The notes below the pieces were generated by a model. The model ran no database searches. It had not been told where the DNA came from and saw only the letters and a list, made by a program, of their open reading frames with translations. Shown here in pieces: positions 51,092 through 60,869 of a stretch of 64,000 nucleotides of DNA (positions within the stretch are counted from its first letter, which is position 1; each line of letters begins with the position of its first letter). The DNA is taken from assembly GCA_038396625.1 (NCBI GenBank), contig CP121688.1:4015339-4079338 (forward strand). The letters are read 5' to 3'. The stretch comes from G038396625 sp038396625. GTDB lineage: Bacteria > Bacillota > Clostridia > Peptostreptococcales > Thermotaleaceae. The position numbers and the translations under genes were made by a program.

Positions 51092-51409
51092 CTACAAAGC
51101 TTGAGCTACAATGATAATATTAGACACATAAAAAATTTGCTTTAACACATCATAATACTCCCTCATAATAATTGCTCTATGATTTTCACCTTTTGTAATG
51201 ATCATCATGGTTTTTTCATGTTTTTTTATCTGGATCAAAGTATTAAAATACTTTTCAAAATTCTTCTGTCCTACTTCTTTTTTTAGTTTCTGAAATGGCG
51301 CTTCCATTTCTGTACTTTTTAGCCTTTCTTCCATAGATGTGAAGTCTTCTATATATATCTCTTCTGGTATATCTAAGAGTGACTCCATGTATATATCTTT
51401 TTCCATCAT
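51092..51409 (-). CDS. Small protein resembling DnaA N-terminal domain
   Basis: A 105 aa protein; AGGAGG lies six bases before ATG 51409. Residues from about 37 (FQKLKKEVGQKNFEKYFNTL, then MMIITKGENHRAIIMREYYDVLKQI) follow the pattern of DnaA domain I: WxxxxxxIxxxxFxxWF, beta strand, then helix NxFxxxWxxxxYxxxL. There is no AAA+ or DNA-binding domain. It could bind DnaA, DnaB or DnaD-like partners as a regulator. It lies between parS sites near oriC. The similarity is by eye and remote. Confidence 0.5.
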   Translation of the reverse strand: MMEKDIYMESLLDIPEEIYIEDFTSMEERLKSTEMEAPFQKLKKEVGQKNFEKYFNTLIQIKKHEKTMMIITKGENHRAIIMREYYDVLKQIFYVSNIIIVAQAL

Positions 51410-51677
51410 ATTCATCCTCCTGAGTATTTTCCTAATTTATAGTATATCAGATATCCTTCCTATGTATCATCATTTTTTTCTATACACTTTTGTGTTTTAA
51501 AAACATTTCTTTATACACTTAATCATCTGCTTTAATAAAGCTTGTTTTCTTCTGAAATATTTTTTCTTATGCCTTTCATAAAATTTTAATGCTTTTTACC
51601 TTATAGGTATATTGTTTCATTTATACTACAATTTGTTAATGACTAAAAAATAATGATTAAAAGCTTATTTTTAGTAC

Positions 51678-51706
51678 TTGACATTATATTTAAAGTTTTT
51701 GATAAT
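51678..51706 (+). promoter_or_regulatory. Sigma-A promoter of speD
   Basis: TTGACA (51678-51683), 17 bases, GATAAT (51701-51706). The remainder of the 51410-51809 gap is AT-rich with no recognised gene or RNA. Confidence 0.7.
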
Positions 51707-51809
51707 AATGTGTATAGTAGAGATATAATATAACTAAAGAGAAGTATCTTATAACAAAATATTTACAAAAGATATGTTTTCTAAATCTTAAGAGAAAAGA
51801 GGAATGATA

Positions 51810-52628
51810 TTGGCGAACTATACAAAAAACAAACTCAAATTATATGGATTTAATAACTTAACAAAAACATTAAGTTTTAATATCTATGATGTATGCTACA
51901 CCAAAACAGAAAAAGACCAAAAAAAATATATTGAATATATTGATGAACAATATAATTCTGAGCGACTAACCAATGTTTTATCTAAAGTAACTGAAATCAT
52001 CGGCGCTAGTGTACTTAATGTAGCCAAGCAAGATTATGATCCACAGGGAGCTAGTGTTACTTTACTTATTTCTGAAGAAGAAGTTCCTCTGTATGTATTG
52101 GATCCATCTTGTAATCGAGGCATTTTCACACCTAGTCGTGAAAATATTGTAGGTCACTTAGATAAAAGTCATGTAACTGTGCATACGTACCCTGAGACCC
52201 ACCCTCAAAACGACATTAGTACATTTAGAGTAGATATAGATGTGGCAACTTGTGGGACTATTTCCCCTCTAAAAGCTTTAAATTATTTGATTGATAGCTT
52301 TGATTCAGATATTATTACCATCGATTATCGAGTAAGAGGTTTTACAAGAGATGTAAGAGGAAGAAAACATTTCATCGATCATAAAATTAACTCCATCCAA
52401 AATTTTATAGATAAAAGAACTATTGATCGATATAACTTGATCGATATGAATATCTACCAATCCAATATATTCCATACAAAAATGAAGCTAAGAGATATAG
52501 ACTTAGATAACTATCTATTTGAGGTAAGCGAAAAAGATTTAAGTAAAGATCAAAAAGAAGATATTCTCCAAAAGCTCAACAAAGAAATGACAGAAATATT
52601 TTATGGCAAGAATATTCCAGATGTATAA
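51810..52628 (+). CDS. speD: S-adenosylmethionine decarboxylase proenzyme
   Basis: A 272 aa E. coli-type AdoMetDC that makes decarboxylated SAM for spermidine synthesis. LYGFNNLTKTLSFNIYDVCYTKT is the class-typical N terminus (from residue 11); self-cleavage occurs before the serine in DKSHVTVHTYPETHP, yielding the pyruvoyl cofactor. The TTG at 51810 is six bases after AGAGGA; an ATG at 51804 abuts the ribosome site. No speE nearby. Confidence 0.95.
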   Translation: MANYTKNKLKLYGFNNLTKTLSFNIYDVCYTKTEKDQKKYIEYIDEQYNSERLTNVLSKVTEIIGASVLNVAKQDYDPQGASVTLLISEEEVPLYVLDPSCNRGIFTPSRENIVGHLDKSHVTVHTYPETHPQNDISTFRVDIDVATCGTISPLKALNYLIDSFDSDIITIDYRVRGFTRDVRGRKHFIDHKINSIQNFIDKRTIDRYNLIDMNIYQSNIFHTKMKLRDIDLDNYLFEVSEKDLSKDQKEDILQKLNKEMTEIFYGKNIPDV

Positions 52629-52638
52629 AAACTTTAAA

Positions 52639-52664
52639 AATAGACCGCTTAGTAGCGGTCTATT
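52639..52664. terminator. Bidirectional terminator between speD and the PhzF gene
   Basis: 11-bp stem AATAGACCGCT/AGCGGTCTATT with a 4-base loop serving the two convergent genes. Confidence 0.85.
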
Positions 52665-53577
52665 CGTATTTCATCATGCCTTCAAAAACAATCACAGCTT
52701 TTCCACCTACTTTTACAATAAAATCTTTTTTCTTCCCTTCAAGTTTTACCATGATTTTACTAGGTCTCTCCATATAATATCCTTGCTCACAAATTAAAAT
52801 TTTCTCCTCTTCTAACGTAATGATATCGTTGTTTGCAAGATAAGCACCTAATGCACCATTAGAAGTCCCTGTAGCTGCTTCTTCATTGATGCCGGCTGCT
52901 GGTGCAAAATTTCTACAAGCTAATGTAGATGTTTCCTCTTCTGCTTCTAGTGTAAATGCATGTACACCAATCACCTCAAGCTTGTTGCTATATAAAGCTA
53001 ATTTTTCATAATTAGGATTGATGGATTTTAATATATCCAAGTTCTTAACAGGTAGCATAATATCCGGAAGCCCTGTAGAATAAGCCTGAGGTAAGAGATC
53101 ATATCCTTCTAATCCAATATCCTTTATATCTATCCCCATGATTTCAGCTAGTTCATGGAGGTCGGTTATTTCAAAAATAAATTTAGGCTTTGCTTGCGTC
53201 ATCATAATCGATTCAATTTCATCGCCTTGGAAATTTATTTCCACAGGTAGTATTCCTGCCTTTGTCTTTTGCTTAAAGACGATTTTTTGCTCATACCTTT
53301 TTTGTAGCTGTTTTTTTTGTCCTAAGGCATAAAATGTTCCTATAGTAGCATGTCCACATAAATCTACTTCCTGTGTTGGTGTAAAAAATCTTACATGAAA
53401 ATCTGCTTCATCATTCTCTAGAGGAATTACAAATGCTGTCTCAGATAAATTCATTTCTCTAGCTATTTTTTGCATTTGCATCTCACTTAAACCCGTAGCA
53501 TTAGGAACCACACCTGCTGGATTTCCTCCAAAAACAATATCTGTAAAAGCATCTACTTGTAGTATACTTTTTTTCAT
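52660..53577 (-). CDS. PhzF-family isomerase
   Basis: A 305 aa two-lobed diaminopimelate-epimerase-fold protein (QVDAFTDIVFGGNPAGV, NLSETAFV, DLCGHATIG, EEAATGTSNGALGAYL). PhzF homologues isomerise small ring acids; outside phenazine clusters the substrate is unknown. No phenazine genes are here. Start ATG after AGAGG. Confidence 0.88.
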   Translation of the reverse strand: MKKSILQVDAFTDIVFGGNPAGVVPNATGLSEMQMQKIAREMNLSETAFVIPLENDEADFHVRFFTPTQEVDLCGHATIGTFYALGQKKQLQKRYEQKIVFKQKTKAGILPVEINFQGDEIESIMMTQAKPKFIFEITDLHELAEIMGIDIKDIGLEGYDLLPQAYSTGLPDIMLPVKNLDILKSINPNYEKLALYSNKLEVIGVHAFTLEAEEETSTLACRNFAPAAGINEEAATGTSNGALGAYLANNDIITLEEEKILICEQGYYMERPSKIMVKLEGKKKDFIVKVGGKAVIVFEGMMKYE

Positions 53578-53609
53578 CCATCAAACCTCTTTTCTAAAAA
53601 TTTTTATTA

Positions 53610-53625
53610 TGTTTCACATGAAACG
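53610..53625. promoter_or_regulatory. Variant parS site next to parB
   Basis: TGTTTCACATGAAACG, eight bases beyond the parB stop (53633), two mismatches from the Bacillus parS consensus and sharing a 14-base core with the site at 51055-51070. Confidence 0.75.
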
Positions 53626-53632
53626 CATCTGA

Positions 53633-54502
53633 TCATTTTCTCTGTAACCATTCTATTAATCGATTTAGTTCTTCCTCGCTATAATACTCTATTTCTATCT
53701 TCCCTTTTTTCTTTCCTGTTACAATATTGACCTTTGTCCCTAGTAAACGTTTTAAGTTATCCTCTAAAAAAACTAAATTGCTGTCTCTTTCTTCCTTTAC
53801 GGAATTTTTTTTTGCTTTTTTTTCAATGATACTTCCTACTAAAGATTCTGTTTCCCTTACAGATAATTGATTTGCTACAATTTTTTCAGCAATCTCCTTT
53901 TGTAATTTTTTATCTTCTATTCTCAATAAAACTCTTGCATGACCACTGGTTAAACGATTGTCTCTTACCATATTTCTTACTTCTTCCGTAAGGTTTAGCA
54001 GTCTTATTGTATTGGCAATATAAGGGCGACTCTTTCCAACGCTTAATGAAATCTCTTCTTGTTTCAAATGATAGGTCTCCATTAATACTTTATAAGCCAA
54101 AGCTTCTTCAATAGGATTTAAATCCTCTCTTTGTAAATTTTCAATGAGTGCAAGCTCCATCCCTTGTTTTTCATCTATTTCCTTTATAATACAAGGTATT
54201 TCCTTTAAACCTGCCTCCTTTGCTGCTTTCCATCTTCTCTCCCCTGCCACAATCTCATAACCATTTTTTATCGGTCTTACTAAAATAGGTTGAATAATCC
54301 CATGGATTTTTACAGATTCAGTTAATGCATCTAATTTTTCTGTATCAAAAAATTTTCTTGGTTGCTCTCTATTGGGCTTAATTTCATGTATATGCACTTT
54401 ATGGATGTCCTTATGTATAGACTGTACCTTATCAATATTTGGCTTTTTCTCAGGAATTAGTGCATTTAGCCCTTTTCCTAGGCCGCTTCTTGCCTTCGCC
54501 AT
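53633..54502 (-). CDS. parB: Chromosome-partitioning protein ParB (Spo0J)
   Basis: A 289 aa CTP-dependent DNA clamp that loads at parS. N-terminal ParA-activating segment (ARSGLGKGLNALIP), CTP-binding domain with GERRWKAAKEAG, helix-turn-helix LKQEEISLSVGKSRPYIANTIRLL, and C-terminal dimerisation domain. Starts immediately after the parA stop. Confidence 0.95.
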   Translation of the reverse strand: MAKARSGLGKGLNALIPEKKPNIDKVQSIHKDIHKVHIHEIKPNREQPRKFFDTEKLDALTESVKIHGIIQPILVRPIKNGYEIVAGERRWKAAKEAGLKEIPCIIKEIDEKQGMELALIENLQREDLNPIEEALAYKVLMETYHLKQEEISLSVGKSRPYIANTIRLLNLTEEVRNMVRDNRLTSGHARVLLRIEDKKLQKEIAEKIVANQLSVRETESLVGSIIEKKAKKNSVKEERDSNLVFLEDNLKRLLGTKVNIVTGKKKGKIEIEYYSEEELNRLIEWLQRK

Positions 54503-55276
54503 CTATATCACTTCCTCTTCTAATTCTAAAAATTCTTCTGCAAATTCACGATAAGCCTCTGCTCCTTTAGATTTTCCATCATATTCAATAATGGACATCC
54601 CATAACTTGGGGCTTCGGCTAATCGAACATTACGAGGAATTAGCGTGGTATATACCTTTCCTCTAAAATATTTCTTCACTTCATCTACTACCTGAATAGA
54701 AAGGTTTGTCCTTCCATCGAACATACTGAGAATAACCCCCTGTATTTCTAAATTAGGGTTTAAATTTCTACGTACAAGCTCTATGGTATTCATTAATTGG
54801 CTCACACCCTCTAAAGCATAATATTCACATTGAATAGGAATCAACACACTATCTACTGCTGTTAAAGAATTAATCGTTAACAGCCCAAGAGAAGGTGGAC
54901 AATCTACAAAAATATAATCATATTCTTGTTTGATTTGATCGATCGCTTTTTTAAATATAAGTTCTCTATCTTCTATTTCTGTCATCTCAATCTCAGCCCC
55001 AGCCAGCTGAACACTGGAAGGTATGATAGACAAATTTTCTCTATTGGTTTTAAGAATACAATTCCTAATATCTTCATTGTCTATAAGTAAATCATACATT
55101 GTAAAAGCTACTTTGGTTTTATCTACTCCAAATCCACTGGTGGTATTTCCTTGAGGATCTATATCTACTACTAAGATATTTTTCCCTTGATCTGCTAGAC
55201 ATGCACTTAAGTTTACATTGGTTGTAGTTTTTCCAACGCCACCTTTTTGATTAAAAACAGCAATAATTTTTCCCAC
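54503..55276 (-). CDS. parA: Chromosome-partitioning ATPase ParA (Soj)
   Basis: A 257 aa deviant-Walker ATPase (NQKGGVGKTTTNVNLSA, VDIDPQGNTT, IFVDCPPSLGLLT) that works with ParB in origin segregation and regulates DnaA in Bacillus. GTG start after GAGGTGA. Confidence 0.96.
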   Translation of the reverse strand: MGKIIAVFNQKGGVGKTTTNVNLSACLADQGKNILVVDIDPQGNTTSGFGVDKTKVAFTMYDLLIDNEDIRNCILKTNRENLSIIPSSVQLAGAEIEMTEIEDRELIFKKAIDQIKQEYDYIFVDCPPSLGLLTINSLTAVDSVLIPIQCEYYALEGVSQLMNTIELVRRNLNPNLEIQGVILSMFDGRTNLSIQVVDEVKKYFRGKVYTTLIPRNVRLAEAPSYGMSIIEYDGKSKGAEAYREFAEEFLELEEEVI

Positions 55277-55577
55277 CCTGATTCACCTCACAGATTTGAT
55301 CACTTAATATAAAATTCGTTATTTACTACTTTATTCCTTCTTTCAATACCAATATATCTGAAGATATTCATTGATATTTTTTTATTTTCTATTTCATTGA
55401 ATCTTTTTATGGATAATGTGTCTCCTTCTACTTTTTTATTGCAAACATTTATTTTAGATAGAATCTAATGGTAACCTGCTTCTATGATGCATATATATAA
55501 AATATCAAAATATATTTAAATGGTTATATGTATATTTTCTCTGTATCAATAATTGGTTTATTAGGAGGACAAAATGA
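55277..55577. other. AT-rich gap between parA and the GDT1-like gene
   Basis: About 300 bases between divergent genes. Apart from the two ribosome sites, nothing specific was recognised; promoters for both genes are presumably here. Confidence 0.5.
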
Positions 55578-55847
55578 ATGTTAAAAATTATTCTTACTGC
55601 ATTTTGTATGGTTTTTATAGCAGAGCTAGGTGATAAAACCCAACTTCAGACCATGCTTTTAGCAACACAAACGGGTTCTATCCTTGGTGTATTTATTGGC
55701 GCCTCTTTAGCTTTGATATTTAGCGCCTTATTAGGGGTACTTCTAGGTACATATATTACAAAATTTATTCCTCCCAGCTATTTGCAAATTGGCGCTGGTA
55801 TTTCATTTATTATCATTGGTGTTTTAACTTTAATGGGAAAAATCTAA
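55578..55847 (+). CDS. TMEM165/GDT1 (UPF0016) family protein, half-size
   Basis: An 89 aa membrane protein with three helices and the family motif ELGDKTQLQTMLLA. The UPF0016/MneA family transports Mn2+ or Ca2+; full-length members have two such repeats, so this half-size form must dimerise or pair with another copy that is not visible nearby. AGGAGG nine bases before ATG. Confidence 0.85.
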   Translation: MLKIILTAFCMVFIAELGDKTQLQTMLLATQTGSILGVFIGASLALIFSALLGVLLGTYITKFIPPSYLQIGAGISFIIIGVLTLMGKI

Positions 55848-55851
55848 ATGA

Positions 55852-55885
55852 AAAAGCCGAAGGACATGCGTGTCCTACGACTTTT
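55852..55885. terminator. Bidirectional terminator
   Basis: Stem AAAAG-4nt-AGGACA/TGTCCT-4nt-CTTTT with loop TGCG between the convergent GDT1-like and noc genes. Confidence 0.8.
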
Positions 55886-55886
55886 C

Positions 55887-56690
55887 TTATTGGCTTTTAG
55901 GGATTTTTACAACAACTTCAATGTATTCTCCTTTATCTAACTGCTTATATTCCGCATTTAATCCTGTTTCTTTTATAGCGTTATACGCATTTTTAAGTGT
56001 ATTTAAATAAATTTTAAAATTAAAGGCACTTTTTATTCTTTTTTTGGGATCTGCATTTTCTGGCCTTGTTAATTCTTCTAAAATTTCATTAATACGCTTT
56101 TCTGTTTTTTTCACAGTTAAATCTTTCTCTATCACTTCATTTAACATCATTGTTTGTAGTTTTTCATCATGGAGTTTTAACAAAGCCCTTGCATGTCTTT
56201 CTGTCAAATGGTGCTCGATTAATCGTTCTTTTACTTCTATAGGTAGTTTCAAAACTCTTAATTTATTTGCAATGGTCGATTGGTTTTTCCCAACTTTTTC
56301 AGCAATATCCTGCTGGGTAAAATTGTGATCCTCTATTAAATGCTGATAGCCCTCTGCTTCTTCAATAAAGTTCAGATCTTCCCGTTGTAAATTTTCTATT
56401 AAAGCTAATACCGCTGAATCCTGATCTGTCATTTCTGCTACTATAGCAGGTATAGTTTGTAATTGGGCAAGCTTTGCAGCCCTTAATCTTCTTTCTCCTG
56501 CTACCAATTCATAGCTATCATCTCCAATTTTTCTAACGCTGATGGGTTGTAAAACCCCATATTCTTTAATAGATTGACTTAACTCTTCTAAATTGGTTTT
56601 TAAAAAAGTCTTTCTTGGCTGATAGGGATTTGGCCGTATTGAAGTAACAGGAATTTGTAGCACTGCTGCACTTTGATCTTTTATCATCAT
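55887..56690 (-). CDS. noc: Nucleoid occlusion protein Noc, ParB-like
   Basis: A 267 aa ParB paralogue: CTP-binding LVAGERRLRAAKLA, HTH FTQQDIAEKVGKNQSTIANKL, C-terminal dimer domain. Its place just before rsmG and separate from parAB is that of Noc in Firmicutes, which binds scattered sites and blocks division over the chromosome. Distinction from ParB rests on synteny. Confidence 0.85.
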   Translation of the reverse strand: MMIKDQSAAVLQIPVTSIRPNPYQPRKTFLKTNLEELSQSIKEYGVLQPISVRKIGDDSYELVAGERRLRAAKLAQLQTIPAIVAEMTDQDSAVLALIENLQREDLNFIEEAEGYQHLIEDHNFTQQDIAEKVGKNQSTIANKLRVLKLPIEVKERLIEHHLTERHARALLKLHDEKLQTMMLNEVIEKDLTVKKTEKRINEILEELTRPENADPKKRIKSAFNFKIYLNTLKNAYNAIKETGLNAEYKQLDKGEYIEVVVKIPKSQ

Positions 56691-56865
56691 TTATCTTCCC
56701 CTCTTACATCACTAATTTAAACATATCGCTAATAACTCATAAAACGAAACATTAAATGTTTTTACCTAAATATACATACATAACTATTCGTCATAAATGC
56801 CATACTTCCTGCCATTTTTTTTTTATTTATCAGACTTTTGTTCTACAAAATAATAGGAGATTTGA

Positions 56866-57591
56866 CTATATTAATGGTTTTTTAGAAGGTGTTCCAGCTT
56901 TTCTAGGGAATTTTGTCGGAGTTTGTTTTATTTTTTTGATAATGACAATGTTATGAACAATATCTGTAAAAGGTAAAGGAATGTCTTTTTTCTCAATAAA
57001 ACTTCCGCCTAAAACTGTTATTGCATTTTGTGCCTTTGCCATTTCTTCATCAACATGAGGCCCTTTCTGACAGATAAAGTAGCCTCCCACCTGCACAAAG
57101 GGTAGACAATATTCACATAAAACATTTAATTCAGCAACAGCCCTTGCAACAGCAATATCATATTTCTCCCTAAAATTTTTATCTTTTCCAAAATCTTCTG
57201 CTCGTCCATGTTCAAACTGTACGTCCTTCAAATCTGTATGTATACACACTTCTTTTAAAAAATGAATTCTTTTATTTAAAGAATCTAGTAAAGTTAGAGA
57301 AGTATTTGGGTAACATATTTTGATGGGAACTCCAGGAAAACCTGCCCCTGTTCCCACATCTATTATTTTTGCATCATTCTTGATATATGGAAGTGTTACA
57401 CAAGATATCGAATCCAAAAAGTGCTTAATCATGATATCCTTTTCATCAAGAATAGCTGTTAAATTAATTTTCTGATTCCATTCAATTAGCAAATCCTTAT
57501 AAGTAAAAAACTTTTCGATTTGATCCTCTGATAAAGAAATACCTAAATTTTCTCCTCCTTGTCTTAATACTTCTCTATTATTCATTTTCAT
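56866..57591 (-). CDS. rsmG: 16S rRNA (guanine527-N7)-methyltransferase
   Basis: A 241 aa SAM-dependent enzyme (IIDVGTGAGFPGVPIKI, NKRIHFLKEV, DIAVARAVAEL). The start overlaps mnmG by 14 bases; ATG 57591 has AAGGAG five bases upstream. C-terminal basic tail (KKIKQTPTKFPRKAGTP). Confidence 0.95.
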   Translation of the reverse strand: MKMNNREVLRQGGENLGISLSEDQIEKFFTYKDLLIEWNQKINLTAILDEKDIMIKHFLDSISCVTLPYIKNDAKIIDVGTGAGFPGVPIKICYPNTSLTLLDSLNKRIHFLKEVCIHTDLKDVQFEHGRAEDFGKDKNFREKYDIAVARAVAELNVLCEYCLPFVQVGGYFICQKGPHVDEEMAKAQNAITVLGGSFIEKKDIPLPFTDIVHNIVIIKKIKQTPTKFPRKAGTPSKKPLI

Positions 57592-59473
57592 CATTTCTCC
57601 TTCTTCTTTGCTGTTCTAAATAAATTAAGAGCACAGATATATCTGCAGGTGAGACACCAGATATTCGAGAAGCTTGTCCTACTGATAGTGGCTTAATACT
57701 ATTCAGTTTTTGTCGAGCTTCTATCCTCAATCCCTGAATTGTATCATAGTCAATATCTGTATCCAATTTTTTAATCTCTAGTTTTTTAAATTGATCGATC
57801 TGCTTTAGCTGTTTGTTAATATACCCTTCATATTTAATTTGTATCTCACATTGTTTTGCAACATCTGATAATACTTGCGGACGATCCTTATCTATTTCTG
57901 CCAAATCTTCATAGGTAATTTGAGGTCTTTTCAATAATTCTAATAGTGAGATTCCACTTTTTATTTGAGCGGTATTCATTTTAGCTAAAAATTCATTGGC
58001 CATGGCAGGTGTTACCATTGTAGTCTTTAGCCGCTCCATTTCTTGTTCAATGGATGCTTTTCTTTTGATAAATTTTTGATATCGATCTTCTTTTACAAGT
58101 CCTACTTCATATCCTTTTTCTGTTAAACGTAAATCTGCATTGTCTTGTCGAAGTACCAATCGATATTCAGCTCGAGAAGTCATCATTCGATAGGGTTCAT
58201 TCGTCCCCTTCGTAACAAGATCGTCAATCAATACGCCGATATACGCCTCTGAACGATCTAATATAAAAGGCTCTCGTCCTTGAATTTTTAAAGCCGCATT
58301 TATACCTGCAATCAATCCTTGTGCAGCTGCTTCCTCATACCCTGAACTCCCATTAAACTGTCCTGCAGAAAATAGGTATTCAATGTCTTTACACTCTAGG
58401 GTGAGGTTTAACTGCATTGGATCAATACAATCATACTCAATAGCATATGCAGGACGCATCACTTTAACATTTTCTAGTCCCGGAATGCTTTGATAGAACT
58501 TTATTTGTACATCCTCTGGAAGGCTGGTTGACATTCCCTGTACGTACATTTCATTGGTACTTAATCCCTCGGGTTCTACAAATAATTGGTGCCTTTTTTT
58601 ATCTGCAAATCGCACTACTTTATCTTCAATAGAAGGGCAATATCTTGGACCTGTTCCTTCGATTTCTCCACTGTACATAGCAGAACGATGAATATTTTCT
58701 TTGATTACATTATGGGTGTTTTCATTGGTGTAGGTCAACCAGCAAGGCACCTGCTCTCTTGTCAGCCTATCATTCATAAAAGAAAATGGTACGATTTCCT
58801 CATCACCAGGCTGTTCTTCCATTTCCTCAAAATTTAATGTACTTCGATCAACACGTGCAGGTGTACCTGTCTTAAATCGTCTCATTTTTAAACCAATATT
58901 TTTTAAACCTGCTGTTAATTCTTTAGAGGCTGCTAAGCCATTAGGGCCACTTTCATAATTTGCACTACCAATAAAGATTTTTCCTCCCAGATAAGTACCC
59001 GTCGCCAAAATCACGGCTTTTGCATAATAGATTGCCCCTGTTTTCAGAACCAAACCCTTTATTTTATCATCTTCTACCATTAATTCAATGACCTCTCCTT
59101 GTTTTAAATCAAGGTTTGGTTCATTCTCTAAAACCTTCTTCATCTCTATGTGATAAAGCTGTTTATCCGCTTGCGCCCTCAATGAGTGTACCGCAGGTCC
59201 TTTAGCAGTGTTTAGCATGCGGCTTTGTATAAAAGCTTTATCAATGGTTAATCCCATTTCTCCACCTAAAGCATCTATTTCTCTTACCAGATGTCCTTTT
59301 CCTGTTCCTCCAATAGAAGGATTACAAGGCATCATAGCAATAGAATCTAAATTAATAGACATTAATAACGTACTACATCCCATTCGAGCTGTAGCCAAAG
59401 CAGCTTCACAGCCAGCATGTCCTGCACCAATCACAGCTACATCATAATTACCTAATTGAACTCTTTCTAGCAT
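57578..59473 (-). CDS. mnmG: tRNA uridine-5-carboxymethylaminomethyl modification enzyme MnmG
   Basis: A 631 aa FAD protein that with MnmE modifies the wobble uridine of tRNAs. FAD motif VIGAGHAGCEAALATARMG, GGTGKGHLVREIDALGG, HVEPEGxxTNE-type FVEPEGLSTNEMY and C-terminal helical domain. AGGAGG before ATG. 13 bases downstream of mnmE. Confidence 0.97.
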   Translation of the reverse strand: MLERVQLGNYDVAVIGAGHAGCEAALATARMGCSTLLMSINLDSIAMMPCNPSIGGTGKGHLVREIDALGGEMGLTIDKAFIQSRMLNTAKGPAVHSLRAQADKQLYHIEMKKVLENEPNLDLKQGEVIELMVEDDKIKGLVLKTGAIYYAKAVILATGTYLGGKIFIGSANYESGPNGLAASKELTAGLKNIGLKMRRFKTGTPARVDRSTLNFEEMEEQPGDEEIVPFSFMNDRLTREQVPCWLTYTNENTHNVIKENIHRSAMYSGEIEGTGPRYCPSIEDKVVRFADKKRHQLFVEPEGLSTNEMYVQGMSTSLPEDVQIKFYQSIPGLENVKVMRPAYAIEYDCIDPMQLNLTLECKDIEYLFSAGQFNGSSGYEEAAAQGLIAGINAALKIQGREPFILDRSEAYIGVLIDDLVTKGTNEPYRMMTSRAEYRLVLRQDNADLRLTEKGYEVGLVKEDRYQKFIKRKASIEQEMERLKTTMVTPAMANEFLAKMNTAQIKSGISLLELLKRPQITYEDLAEIDKDRPQVLSDVAKQCEIQIKYEGYINKQLKQIDQFKKLEIKKLDTDIDYDTIQGLRIEARQKLNSIKPLSVGQASRISGVSPADISVLLIYLEQQRRRRNDENE

Positions 59474-59486
59474 CTATAAACCTCCT

Positions 59487-60869
59487 TTACTTTCCTAAAC
59501 AGAAATTGGCAAAGATCATATCTAACATGTCTTCACCTACCGTATCCCCTGTAATTTCCCCTAAATATTCCCAGCAATTTTTCACATCTACTTCCACGAA
59601 ATCTAAAGGAAGTCCTTTTTGAACCGCCTCAATACTATCACGAATACTGTTCATTGCTTTTTCTAATGCATCTTTATGCCTAACACTGGTAACTAAAGAA
59701 GCTTCCTGCTGTCTTACACTACCCCCATACACCATATCTACAATAGCATCTTCTAATTCCTCTAACCCAGTACCTTCTAGTATAGAAACTTTTATAATCT
59801 TTTTATGGGGCAGCAGACCTTCTATTTCTTCTTTCTGTAAGGCCATTGGTAAGTCTGTTTTATTCATTAAAATAATGGTCTGTCTATCCTGTAAAAGATC
59901 TATAATTTGTTTATCTTCTGGGGTTAATGGCTCTGAAGCATTTAATACAAAAATAATTAAATCGGCCTTATTAAAAAATGCTTTACTTCTTTCTACCCCA
60001 ATTTTTTCCACAATATCTTCCGTTTCTCGAATTCCTGCGGTATCAACGATTTTTAGAGGAATTCCTTGAATACTTACAACCTCTTCAATAATATCTCTAG
60101 TTGTTCCAGGAATTTCTGTTACGATTGCCCTCGATTCTTTAAGAAGTGCATTCATCAAAGAAGATTTTCCTACATTTGGTTTACCTATAATAACCGTATG
60201 CAGCCCTTCTTTAAGAATTTTCCCTGTATAGGCGGTATCTAGCAAGTCTTGAATATTTGTTTTTATATCTTTAGCGTCTTCTTCTAATTGCTGATATGTA
60301 ATTTCTTCAATATCTTCATCAGGAAAATCAATATTTACTGTAATATGTGCCATCATTTCTAGGATGCGATGACGTATTTTCTGAACAGTGGTAGATAATG
60401 AGCCTTCTAGTTGTTTCAATGCTACATCAAAACTTTTGTCAGTTTTTGCCCCGATTAAATCCATAACAGCTTCCGATTGGGCTAAGTCTATTCTACCATT
60501 TAAAAAGGCTCTTTTCGTAAATTCTCCAGGTTCAGCCATTTGTGCCCCGTATCTTAAGACTAATTCTAATATTTTTCGTACAGGAACAATTCCCCCATGA
60601 CAATCTATTTCGACTACATCTTCTGCTGTATATGTATAAGGTGCTTTCATGTATGTAGCTAGTACCTCATCAATTACTTTCCCCGTTTGAGGATCTATCA
60701 CTTTACCGTAGACTAATTTTCTACTTTCATACTCCTTAATGGATGCTCTTTTATTAGGAACAAAAATCTTATCCAATATCTCTATCGATGCACCCCCACT
60801 TAATCTAACAATGCCAATTCCAGCTTCTCCAGGTGCTGTAGCAATCGCAGCAATAGTACTTTCTGACAT
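59487..60869 (-). CDS. mnmE: tRNA modification GTPase MnmE
   Basis: A 460 aa GTPase partner of MnmG. N-terminal folate-binding domain (IAAIATAPGEAGIGIVRLSG), G domain with GKPNVGKSSLMN, TRDIIEE, DTAGIRE and NKTD, and C-terminal CLGK cysteine motif. ATG 60869 follows GAGGTG; the frame extends ten codons upstream without a ribosome site. Confidence 0.97.
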   Translation of the reverse strand: MSESTIAAIATAPGEAGIGIVRLSGGASIEILDKIFVPNKRASIKEYESRKLVYGKVIDPQTGKVIDEVLATYMKAPYTYTAEDVVEIDCHGGIVPVRKILELVLRYGAQMAEPGEFTKRAFLNGRIDLAQSEAVMDLIGAKTDKSFDVALKQLEGSLSTTVQKIRHRILEMMAHITVNIDFPDEDIEEITYQQLEEDAKDIKTNIQDLLDTAYTGKILKEGLHTVIIGKPNVGKSSLMNALLKESRAIVTEIPGTTRDIIEEVVSIQGIPLKIVDTAGIRETEDIVEKIGVERSKAFFNKADLIIFVLNASEPLTPEDKQIIDLLQDRQTIILMNKTDLPMALQKEEIEGLLPHKKIIKVSILEGTGLEELEDAIVDMVYGGSVRQQEASLVTSVRHKDALEKAMNSIRDSIEAVQKGLPLDFVEVDVKNCWEYLGEITGDTVGEDMLDMIFANFCLGK

